A DNA stretch of 64,000 bases from contig JBBRNP010000008.1 in assembly GCA_038230255.1 (NCBI GenBank), positions 62,001 through 126,000 on the forward strand, given 5' to 3'. This stretch comes from AV40 sp038230255 (GTDB taxonomy: Bacteria > Verrucomicrobiota > Verrucomicrobiia > Chthoniobacterales > UBA10450). A program made the position numbers and the translations under genes. Under the pieces are notes generated by a model. It searched no databases and had not been told where the DNA came from. It saw nothing but the letters and a program-made list of their open reading frames with translations. Shown in pieces: positions 8,101 through 16,398 of this stretch; within the stretch, counting starts at the first letter, position 1; each line of letters opens with the position of its first letter.

Positions 8101-8790
8101 TCAGCGCCATCGATCCGATTTTGGATCCCAAAATGGGCCGGTTAAACCAAGTGAGGCGAAAATGGAGACCATTTCATCCGGCGCAGGTCGGCGTGATTCG
8201 ACATTCAGCCGATTCCCGTACCAGTGGACGGCGAGTTGCCAGAGTTGGGTAAGGTTCACCAGCGGGCGTCGCGGAATATCGTGGGCCGCGCACCACAGAT
8301 TGACGGTCTCTTCCGACCGGAAGAGCAGCATGGTTGCTCACGTAAAAATGAGATTGTCCCACCAATGCGCTGCCGGCACGGCAAAATGCGCGACATACGG
8401 TTTTAAAATCGGCTGGCCGTTTTTCACTTCGAGCGTTAATGGCTCGCCGGTGTGACCATCCGAAGCGCGACTGATCGCATCGCAATGCAAAGCGGCCGCG
8501 ATCCCGTAAGCGTCCCAAACGCAATTGGCGAAATAATTCCTGCCATTCGCTTCCACCGGAAATGCTGTCGCTATTCCCGAGAACGGGGGCGCCATTCGAA
8601 TCCGGGTTGGATCATTCGGCTCGGGGAGAAGAACGCGCTTGGCATGCAGCCGACCGAACGCCGCACCGACGGCGCTTTCATCGCTGTCGATCTTTTGCGA
8701 AACCGCTGACGAATTCGGGATGCGGCCGGTTTCCGCGGTGATCTCGTAGATTGCCAGCTTAACTTTCGTATCGAGATCGTGTTCTGGCAT
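8101..8790 (-). CDS. alkylmercury lyase (MerB) family protein with in-frame UGA, candidate selenoprotein
   Basis: Read through one UGA, the frame encodes 229 residues. An N-terminal winged-helix-like region (1-65) is followed by a MerB lyase domain. The family's catalytic Cys and Asp are present as FANCVWDAYG (C90, D93; C96/D99 in the plasmid R831b enzyme). The third catalytic position (C159 there) corresponds to codon 151, which is UGA at 8340-8338. The frame continues unbroken with ATMLLFRSEETVNLWC and a normal C-terminus (GPFWDP). Spacing D93-151 here matches D99-159. Nineteen bases after the UGA a 7-bp hairpin with loop GGUC occurs, as expected for a bacterial SECIS. The enzyme would split C-Hg bonds. 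The alternative is a Cys-to-stop pseudogene; no mer operon or sel genes are in the window. Confidence 0.75.
8308..8325 (-). promoter_or_regulatory. putative bacterial SECIS hairpin
   Basis: On the transcript, CTCTTCC-GGTC-GGAAGAG forms a 7-bp perfect stem with a four-base loop. The loop begins 19 nt after the in-frame UGA. E. coli fdhF also has GGUC in its loop at nearly the same distance. The codons also spell the family-conserved LFRSEE, so part of the pairing could be coincidence. Confidence 0.6.
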
Positions 8791-8844
8791 AGCGCACGGA
8801 TTATTGCTGTTTGAAATACTGCAGCTCGTTTCGTGGGCGATCGT

Positions 8845-9987
8845 CTAACTGTTTGGCAAGCCGCTCGTATCCTCGCTCGGCAAAGTAAATTCAAATCGCG
8901 ATCCGAAACCTTCCTTGCTTTGCACCGTCACCCGGCCACCGTGCGCTTCGACGAAGGTTTTGACGATGGCGAGACCAAGTCCCAGTCCGCCAGAGTCGCC
9001 GGAGCCTGGCTCAAGTTCGTCGAAAACCTTTTCGAGTTGTTGCGGTGAAATGCCGGCTCCGTTATCACTGACCCAGCACTCAACTACGCCGCCATCATTT
9101 TCTTTCTCTCGCGCGCCGATGATGACTTTTCCGCGTGGCGTGTATTTAATCGCATTGGCGATTAAATTTTGAAAAACGCGCCGCATCAGACCGGCGTCGG
9201 CGAACACGACCAGATTATGCGGCACCTTGTTGAGGAGCTGGGTGCTGCCAGTCCCCGCCACCGGCCGCAGATCATGGATGAGCGCCTCAACCAACGGCCA
9301 CAAATCAAAATGCCGGCGCTCGAGTTTAACGCCGGTTTCTGTACGCAAATTGGTATTTTCGTCGATGATCTTTTCGACCAGAGTCCGAAGGTGCTGGACA
9401 TTTCGGCCCAGCGTTTTCAGCATCCGTGCTGTTTCGGCGCGAGCGCTTCGTTCGCGAAAAGTGAGCTCGAGCACCCGAGTCGCCAAGCTTATGGCATTCA
9501 ATGGTGTGCGAAGATCGTGCGCAACAAAGGCCAGATACTCTTCGCGACGTTTCTGAACTTCGAGCGCTTGCTGGGTGGCGTAGGTCTGAAGGGCCACTCC
9601 AATTGCCTGGTCGAGAATGCGGTTCATGATGTGAAACGGCTCGCCTTGCAGAGTCAAACCATGGTTCCCCGCCAGATCATGAATGCAGCCGCGCAAAATA
9701 TTATATTCGGCTACGACCTCTTGAATATCGAATGCTTCCTGAAGCCGCTGCAATCCGTGGGCCGGCGGGCTGCCTTCCGCCAGTGCTTCCGGAATCGTCT
9801 GATCGGATCCACTTTGGAGAGCAATGACTAACTCATCCAGCAATGTCGGCACGTGGTCGTTCAGCACGGGGATCTCCAGATTTCGCGCGGAAGGAAGCTC
9901 TCTGACCTGTTCCCGCCAGCTCGCCAACAGCGCTTCGCGCTGCTCTGAGATGAGCTTTGCCAGCTTATCGACGTCCTGGGAGGCCAT
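8845..9987 (-). CDS. sensor histidine kinase, RsbRD-type N-terminal domain
   Basis: A 380-residue soluble kinase. Residues 1-140 form a helical, RsbRD-like input domain (SWREQVRELPS, VVAEYNILRGCIHDL). A HisKA segment follows with phospho-acceptor H157 in FVAHDLRTPLNAIS, then a HATPase domain with N box (LIANAIKY), G1 (DNGAGIS) and G2 (GLGLGLAIVKTFVEAHGG). No transmembrane helices are present, so it senses a cytosolic signal or partner. No response regulator is adjacent, making it an orphan in this window. A short gap separates its stop from the MerB-like gene. Confidence 0.9.
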   Translation of the reverse strand: MASQDVDKLAKLISEQREALLASWREQVRELPSARNLEIPVLNDHVPTLLDELVIALQSGSDQTIPEALAEGSPPAHGLQRLQEAFDIQEVVAEYNILRGCIHDLAGNHGLTLQGEPFHIMNRILDQAIGVALQTYATQQALEVQKRREEYLAFVAHDLRTPLNAISLATRVLELTFRERSARAETARMLKTLGRNVQHLRTLVEKIIDENTNLRTETGVKLERRHFDLWPLVEALIHDLRPVAGTGSTQLLNKVPHNLVVFADAGLMRRVFQNLIANAIKYTPRGKVIIGAREKENDGGVVECWVSDNGAGISPQQLEKVFDELEPGSGDSGGLGLGLAIVKTFVEAHGGRVTVQSKEGFGSRFEFTLPSEDTSGLPNS

Positions 9988-10087
9988 TCAGGTTCGCGTT
10001 CGAGCAGGGTTTGTCGTGATTAGGATACACATGTGCATAAATACGCTTGTGACATTGACGAAAACTTTCCCCAATAATTCAATCGAA

Positions 10088-10235
10088 CTAGCCTCGCTTG
10101 AAATATTGTACCGCTTTTTCGTGTTTCCTGGCAGCAGGCCTTGGTCTTAAAGGTGCCGAGGTTTCGGCGTTTACCGGTCTTCGGATTTTTCTTCCGCGAA
10201 TACAAACGGTAACCGCCTCTAACTTTCCTAATCAT
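10088..10235 (-). pseudogene. small basic protein gene, frameshifted
   Basis: The first 32 codons read MIRKVRGGYRLYSRKKNPKTG, then KRRNLGTFKTKA, matching a small conserved family whose members end with an AAxKHExAVQYFK-like tail. Here that tail (AARKHEKAVQYFKRG, then stop) is in the next frame, reached by removing one base around GCCTGCTGCC. Either a single-base insertion has inactivated the gene or there is a sequencing error. The function of the family is unknown. In the unshifted frame the protein continues to 10020 with unrelated residues. Confidence 0.55.
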
Positions 10236-10402
10236 TGCGAATGCTTATTGCTCGGCGCCGGTGAACGATTTCAATTTTGGATCTAGACCAGGCGCCCAAA
10301 TGTTTCGCGCGCTTTGCTTTCCAAATCGTCCAGGCGCTCCATGAATTGTTTGCCTTTTAATCCCATTACCTTAACCATGCCGAGCCAACACGGACCATCG
10401 TC
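10236..10402. other. gap with a possible gene remnant
   Basis: About 170 bases without a confident gene. On the minus strand 10378-10283 reads MVKVMGLKGKQFMERLDDLE followed by SKARETFGRLV, an amphipathic helix-like tail. It may be the 3' end of a gene whose front was replaced by the methyltransferase gene, or a tiny protein. No further support is seen. Confidence 0.25.
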
Positions 10403-11011
10403 ATGAAGACACACCTCCCGCCGGGCGTTTACGGGCTGCTTCAGCGTGTCGTTCACGACGATCACTGGCGCAGCTTTGGCTTGTTCACTCGAACGCTCGA
10501 TTTGCGTCCTGGCGAGACCGTTGTGGAGATCGGCTGCGGCATCGGCAGTCTCGCACGTCACTTCACGGAACAGGGTTTCGACTATTGGGGCATAGACAGC
10601 GACTCGGAGCGCATCGAGTTGGCGCGCAAGCGCACGCCGGGCGGTCATTACATGGCGTGGAACGCCATGGACCTCGCGAACGCTCCGCTGCCGTCGTTCC
10701 GTCGCGCATTCATCCACGGCGTGCTGCATCACCTCAATGACGCTGAGTGCCGCGCGCTGATCCAATACACTCTGAACATGCGGCCCGATATGGCCTTGAG
10801 CATCATCGAGCCGTTCCGCCCGAATCCCTGGTGGATCAATCCACTGGCCACGCTGTTCGCTGGTTTGGACGAAGGGCGATACATCAGGACTCTGGACCAA
10901 TGGCGGGGACTGTTCCGTTCCAACGCCGTTGTCTTCGAGCAGATAAGTCTTTGGCCGCGCTGGCCGGTCGGAATGCTCGTTTCGCGTCTGGTTCCCACGT
11001 CCTTACAATGA
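10403..11011 (+). CDS. class I SAM-dependent methyltransferase
   Basis: A 202-residue methyltransferase with motif I VVEIGCGIGSLARHF (residues 40-54), the strand-2 acid in YWGIDSDSERIELA, and FIHGVLHHLNDAECRALI as motif IV-VI. The C-terminus is arginine- and tryptophan-rich and may approach the membrane (PWWINPLATLFAGLD). It belongs to the UbiE/COQ5-like group with unknown acceptor. Its 3' end abuts a truncated nuclease gene on the opposite strand, suggesting this gene arrived by insertion or rearrangement. Confidence 0.78.
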   Translation: MKTHLPPGVYGLLQRVVHDDHWRSFGLFTRTLDLRPGETVVEIGCGIGSLARHFTEQGFDYWGIDSDSERIELARKRTPGGHYMAWNAMDLANAPLPSFRRAFIHGVLHHLNDAECRALIQYTLNMRPDMALSIIEPFRPNPWWINPLATLFAGLDEGRYIRTLDQWRGLFRSNAVVFEQISLWPRWPVGMLVSRLVPTSLQ

Positions 11012-11023
11012 GTGTGAGACAAA

Positions 11024-11270
11024 CTTGATCGCGTGTTCGATCGCCCTGGCGCAGATTCGTTTCCGGCGCGTCGACGTAATAAAGACGCGCAGTGAAATCT
11101 TTGTCCCCGCCGTGGACGCGGAAGCTGTCGCCATCGTTGTCCGCAGCATCGACGTAATGGCACTCGGTCAGCTTGACCCACTCTCTGGGCTTCCCCGTTG
11201 CAGCGCGAGGTGCGAAAGCGCCCAACAAAAGCGCAACGATAACCATCTCGCCGGAAATCGTTCGTCGCAT
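11024..11270 (-). pseudogene. staphylococcal-nuclease-like gene, 3' truncated
   Basis: About 80 codons remain: a signal-peptide-like start (IVALLLGAFAPRAATG), then the nuclease opening CHYVDAADNDGDSFRVHGG and FTARLYYVDAPETNLRQGDR (its YVDAPE corresponds to the catalytic-loop start of SNase/TNase folds). After RTRDQ the similarity stops exactly where the methyltransferase gene ends. The open frame continues antisense to that gene with unrelated sequence. The catalytic Arg/Glu region is lost, so the product is presumably inactive. Confidence 0.65.
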
Positions 11271-11282
11271 CTAACGGTGACG

Positions 11283-11714
11283 CTACGATTTTTCGGCGCC
11301 CCAGACACGCGAAAATAACGCCAGCGCCGCGAGCAAGATCAGTAAATCGACAAGCAAATGCGTGCTGAAGTTCCAGTTCTTACTGGCATGACCGAAACAG
11401 CCGCAAGTGATATCGAGTCCGCGCATTTTCGCGAAAATGGTCGCACCGATGAAAACCGCGAGCAACGCAGTTAAGATCGACAACCCACCGCGGTAGAGAA
11501 ACTGGAAGATGACCGCGAGGCCGCAGAAGATTTCCAACCATGGCAGGTAAAGCGCCAGGCACACACTGACGAACCACGGCAGCATTTTGTAATTGTCGAT
11601 GTCGTTCGCGAACTGGACGGGGTCGAGCACCTTAATTACCCCCGCATAAATGAAAATCCCGCCGACGATCAGATCGACAATGCGCCAAATAATGTTTGAT
11701 GTCTTGCTCGTCAC
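11283..11714 (-). CDS. MauE/DoxX-family membrane protein
   Basis: A 143-residue protein with four predicted membrane helices (IIWRIVDLIVGGIFIYAGVIK; FVSVCLALYLPWLEIFCGLAV; LTALLAVFIGATIFAKM; LLVDLLILLAALALF) and a C-x-C pair in LDITCGCFGHAS, typical of MauE-like proteins. Known relatives support redox maturation of periplasmic proteins. The GTG start lies inside a heptamer repeat array, so the true start is uncertain. It follows the rhodanese and DUF1573 genes on the same strand and is probably in their operon. Confidence 0.8.
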   Translation of the reverse strand: MTSKTSNIIWRIVDLIVGGIFIYAGVIKVLDPVQFANDIDNYKMLPWFVSVCLALYLPWLEIFCGLAVIFQFLYRGGLSILTALLAVFIGATIFAKMRGLDITCGCFGHASKNWNFSTHLLVDLLILLAALALFSRVWGAEKS

Positions 11715-11737
11715 TTGTCACTCATCACTCGTCACTT
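11710..11737. repeat. heptamer tandem repeat (GTCACTT units)
   Basis: Four consecutive 7-base units, GTCACTT GTCACTC ATCACTC GTCACTT, between the rhodanese and MauE genes. On the minus strand they supply the GTG used as start of the MauE-like frame. Confidence 0.75.
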
Positions 11738-12157
11738 CTTTTTCAGCCATTCTTCCCAGCCGCCTTGCAAAACGAAAACGTCGGTGAGCTGCGCTTCATC
11801 GCGCAGACGTTTTGCGACTTCACGGGCGGCGTTACAACTTTCCGCGCTGCAGTAGACGACGACTTTTTTCCCGGGCGACCAGTTCGGAAGGAATTGCGGC
11901 AGTAATTCGTTCCAACGGTCTTCGTTCAATGAAAACGCGCCCGGAATGTGATCCCGCGCGAATTCTTCGTCGGGGCGCGCATCCACCCAGATTGCGCCAT
12001 CACCCAACGCGCGCGCTTGATCGACCGTGACTAATTCCGAAGCCGGGATCGGCGATTGCCAGGAAATTTTGTCGCGAAAGTAAATCCCCTCACCGATCGC
12101 CGGTAGACACGCGAGCGCGATAAGAAGCAGCCCTTCTCGAACTGCGCGCAATTTCAC
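11732..12157 (-). CDS. rhodanese-like domain protein
   Basis: A 141-residue protein. An N-terminal hydrophobic segment (LLLIALACLPAIGEGIYF) probably anchors it in the membrane or exports it. One rhodanese domain follows, with IWVDARPDEEFARDHIPGAF and the active-site loop VYCSAESCNAA (catalytic Cys in YCSAES). It may transfer sulfur or act as a redox partner outside the cytoplasm. It lies between the DUF1573 and MauE genes, a combination often seen in Bacteroidetes and Verrucomicrobia. Confidence 0.87.
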   Translation of the reverse strand: MKLRAVREGLLLIALACLPAIGEGIYFRDKISWQSPIPASELVTVDQARALGDGAIWVDARPDEEFARDHIPGAFSLNEDRWNELLPQFLPNWSPGKKVVVYCSAESCNAAREVAKRLRDEAQLTDVFVLQGGWEEWLKKK

Positions 12158-12160
12158 CGG

Positions 12161-12892
12161 TCAGTGCTTCACGCCACCGGCCGGCGACGCCGACGGAATG
12201 GCGACCGGTGCGGCAGGAGCTCCGGGCGGCGGCGGCGTGATCTGCACATTCACAGAAAACGATTTCGGCGCGTCTTTCGGGTAGTCGGATTGGACCACCA
12301 ACGCCGACCCCATGGGATGACTTGTGTCCTTCGGCATAACTTCAATCGTCCATTCACCCGATCCGCTGCCAGGTTCGACTTTGGATTCGAAGTTCGGACT
12401 GTTCGATTTCACCGTGATATTTTTGGCCGGAAAATCTTTGGAGGCTTTGACCCAGATTTTCTTTGCCTTCGGCTCTTCGCCACTTTGCCAATAAACAAAT
12501 GCCGGCTTGACCTCCATGGCCTGCGCAATCATTGCCTTCAGTGTAAGAACAATAGTGGCCTGGGACGGATTCGGATCGTCCGTTTGCACCGTGACTGTCT
12601 TCACTTGCTGACCCGTGCGATCGCCGATGTTGAACGTCGCAACAATTTCGCCTTTCTCGCCGGGATTCACGACTTCCTTTTGGCTCTGCGTTGTCGTGCA
12701 ACCACACGATGCCCTAACCGATTTAAAATGCACCGGAGTCGTGCCGGAGTTTTGATATTTGAAATGCGCGACTGCGGTCTTGTCGCCCATCGCCGGATGA
12801 AGATCGATAGTATTCTGCTCCCATTTCAGTTCAGCGCGTGCGGCGACGCAGAGAAAAATCGACAACGTGAAAGTCAGTATGCTGGTTTTCAT
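12161..12892 (-). CDS. DUF1573 domain exported protein
   Basis: A 243-residue protein with signal peptide (MKTSILTFTLSIFLCVAARA). An Ig-like DUF1573 domain follows, whose hallmark is FKYQNSGTTPVHFKSVRASC and then GCTTTQSQKEVVNPGEKGEI. The C-terminus is proline/alanine-rich. It is probably periplasmic or surface attached; the exact role of the family is not known. It overlaps the rmlD stop by four bases (ATGA type), so it is likely transcribed after rmlB-rmlD and with the rhodanese/MauE genes. Confidence 0.85.
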   Translation of the reverse strand: MKTSILTFTLSIFLCVAARAELKWEQNTIDLHPAMGDKTAVAHFKYQNSGTTPVHFKSVRASCGCTTTQSQKEVVNPGEKGEIVATFNIGDRTGQQVKTVTVQTDDPNPSQATIVLTLKAMIAQAMEVKPAFVYWQSGEEPKAKKIWVKASKDFPAKNITVKSNSPNFESKVEPGSGSGEWTIEVMPKDTSHPMGSALVVQSDYPKDAPKSFSVNVQITPPPPGAPAAPVAIPSASPAGGVKH

Positions 12893-13803
12893 TTTTTTAA
12901 ATAGGAGCGCTCAATATAATCCGACACGGCATCTCGCCAAGAGCGAGGCGAAACGCCGGTTAGCTTGGCATATTTCGCCGTGGAAAGCACCGAATAAACC
13001 GGCCGGCGTGCGACCCAATCTTTCATATCGGCCAGCTTTAATGCACCGACCGTTTTTGCCTTGAGCGGAATGCCGGAAGCGCGGCAGCGATCGACCGCGT
13101 GTTGCGCATATTCCTGCCAACTGCATTCGCCAGAGTTGGCGAAATGCAAGATCCCGCCCGGTCCCTCGAAGAACCGTGGCAACATCTCGGTGATGTCGCT
13201 CGTGTAGGTGGGCGTAGAAAATTTATCGGCGACCGCGGTTATGTTCTCTTCTTCGCGCGCGCGCTTTATCATCGCGTCGATGAAGCTGGGACGATCCGGG
13301 CCGAAAACCCATGAGACGCGCACGACCAGATGCCTGTCCGCCGTAGGTCCGAGCCGGACTGGCACTTTGGCGGAGGTGGATCGATCTTCTACCGCCAAAA
13401 CATTCTCTTCCCCCGCCCGCTTTGATTCGCCATAAACGCTGATCGGTTTGGCGACGTCCTCTTCGGAGTACGGTTGACGCTTCGTGCCATCGAAAACGTA
13501 ATCGGTGCTGACATGAATCAGCTTTGCCTTCTTGCGGGAGCAAATTTCGGCGAGAAGATTGGGGGCTTCCGCGTTGATCGCAAAAGCGCGCTCAGGTTCC
13601 GCTTCGGCCAGATCGACATTGGTAAACGCCGCGGCGTTGATCAGCACATCGAATTCCAGGTCGTCGATGTTGTGATGAATTTCGCCGACGTTCGCGAGAT
13701 CGAGCTGGGCGTGATTAAAACCAACGGTATCGAATTTTTCCCGATACTCGCGCATGAGCGCAGCGCCGAGTCGCCCGCCCGCACCCAAAATTACAACTCG
13801 CAT
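12889..13803 (-). CDS. rfbD: dTDP-4-dehydrorhamnose reductase
   Basis: Last step of dTDP-L-rhamnose synthesis, NAD(P)H-dependent. The 304 residues start with the Rossmann motif VVILGAGGRLGAAL and contain ISVYGESKRAGEE (YxxxK) and HVSTDYVFDG. An insertion not expected in the family, VEDRSTSAKVPVRLGPTADR (about residues 141-160), sits before HLVVRVSWVFG. Its DNA contains a copy of the dispersed repeat GTCCGAGCCGGACTGGC, so a repeat has entered the gene in frame. Directly downstream of rfbB. Confidence 0.93.
   Translation of the reverse strand: MRVVILGAGGRLGAALMREYREKFDTVGFNHAQLDLANVGEIHHNIDDLEFDVLINAAAFTNVDLAEAEPERAFAINAEAPNLLAEICSRKKAKLIHVSTDYVFDGTKRQPYSEEDVAKPISVYGESKRAGEENVLAVEDRSTSAKVPVRLGPTADRHLVVRVSWVFGPDRPSFIDAMIKRAREEENITAVADKFSTPTYTSDITEMLPRFFEGPGGILHFANSGECSWQEYAQHAVDRCRASGIPLKAKTVGALKLADMKDWVARRPVYSVLSTAKYAKLTGVSPRSWRDAVSDYIERSYLKK
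13347..13363. repeat. GTCCGAGCCGGAC repeat within rfbD
   Basis: Seventeen-base copy (GTCCGAGCCGGACTGGC) of a family also found at 27508, 33593 and 59339. It has a short palindromic core, GTCCG-agc-CGGAC. Here it encodes part of an atypical insertion in the reductase. Confidence 0.7.
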
Positions 13804-13806
13804 CGC

Positions 13807-14796
<990 letters not shown>

Positions 14797-15494
14797 AGCA
14801 AGAGCTAGCAGCGCCGAGGCCGGCGCGCTAGCGGATTTTCCGTTGCTTGGCGCTCAAATCGAGACCTGGAAAAACGCGTTTATTGAAAGCGATTGGATGC
14901 CGTGGCTCATCATAGGTGTGGCTGCGTTCCTGCGGTTCTTTTTGCTTGGAATCAAACCGCCCCATTTCGACGAAGGCATCAACGGCTGGTTCGTCGATCA
15001 AATGGTCAAGAACGGTTTCTATAAATACGATCCGACCAATTATCACGGCCCACTTCATTTTTACGTGCTCTTCCTTTCCCAAACATTGTTCGGCCGCAAT
15101 CTTTGGGCGCTGCGCTTGCCGGTCGTGCTCGTGAGCATCAGTTGCGTTTGGTTAACGCTAAAATTCGAACCATTCGTCGGGCGAACGGTCAGCCGGCTCG
15201 CCGCGCTGGCGATGGCAGTCTCGCCCGGTTTTGTTTTTTACGGGCGCTATTCCATTCACGAAGTGTGGCTGCTGCTCTTCAGCATGTTGTTTTTCCACGG
15301 ATTGTTCGGCCTGTGGAAATCTGGCACCGCGAATTATCTCTGGTGCGCCGGCATGGGATTGACTGGGATGATTTTGTCGAAGGAAACTTACATTCTTCAC
15401 GTCGGTTGCGCCGCGATCGCGGTGGTCGTCTGTTACATTTCAAATTATTTCAACGAGCTGGACGATGCCACGCCGGCAACGCAGACTTGGAACT

Positions 15495-15505
15495 ATGTCG
15501 ATCTT
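15495..15505 (-). repeat. AAGATCGACAT motif copy
   Basis: Minus orientation, in the Agl23-like gene, where it is read on the plus strand as YVDLA. Confidence 0.7.
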
Positions 15506-16398
15506 GCACTCGTCATCGGAACCGGCGTTGCGCTCATTGTCACTTTCTATTCCGGCTTTTTATTTCATTGGGATGGAGTGAAAGGCCTGTATCAGGCCTA
15601 TTTGCCGTGGTTCAAAACCGGCAGCGAAGGCCATGGCCACGAAAAGCCGTGGTATTACTGGTTGCGATTGATCGCGCGCTACGAGTGGCCAGCGCTTTTT
15701 GGACTGATCGTTTGTTTATTCAGCATTCGCTTCAAGCAAACGCCGTTGCGTTATCTCGCCATCTACGGCGTGGGAACGGTCATGGCTTACAGCCTCGTCA
15801 AATACAAGACGCCGTGGTGCATCGTTAGTTTCATCTGGCCGTTCACGTTCATTTTTGGCGCCGCCGCTTTGATCGCACCTCTATATCGAAGGGTTGTTTA
15901 TCTTCTATCCGCAATCCTGCTGACCGGTTCGCTCGGATATTGTATTTGGCTGAATTATTTTCGCTGCACCACCGACACCGAACCCTACGTTTACGTCCAG
16001 AGTTATAACGACGTTTTCAAATTCACCGACCCGATCCTGCAACTGGCCCACTCCGATCCACGCGCTTATCAACTGATTGGCCACATTATTCGCGCAAGTC
16101 CCTATCCGTTGCCGTGGATGCTCGACGATTTCGGGCGCGTTGGATATTACGAGAAGGAGAATTTGCCGGAAAAAGTGGACGGCGATTTTCTTCTCGTGCA
16201 GGAGGACAAAATCGCTGGGGTCGAAGCAAAGCTTCACGATTCCTACTACACCATGCCGATAAAGATTCGGCCGTATCAGGATCTATCGAAAGCTTATTTC
16301 AACGCCAGGATCTTCAAGAGCTTCTTCCCCGGACGATGGCCCGACTTCACGGGACCGGCACCAGCGCCAGCGCCGAGTCCAACTCCAAGTCCAACTAA

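Noticed and set aside
8308..8340. UGA and hairpin in the MerB-like gene as a plain pseudogene
   Set aside because: Not fully excluded, but the single UGA falls exactly on a catalytic Cys column, with no other lesion and a correctly spaced GGUC-loop hairpin, which favours recoding.
10403..10900. Long minus-strand frame opposite the methyltransferase
   Set aside because: It is the antisense of a clear SAM methyltransferase; only its last about 30 codons (10283-10378) look possibly coding.
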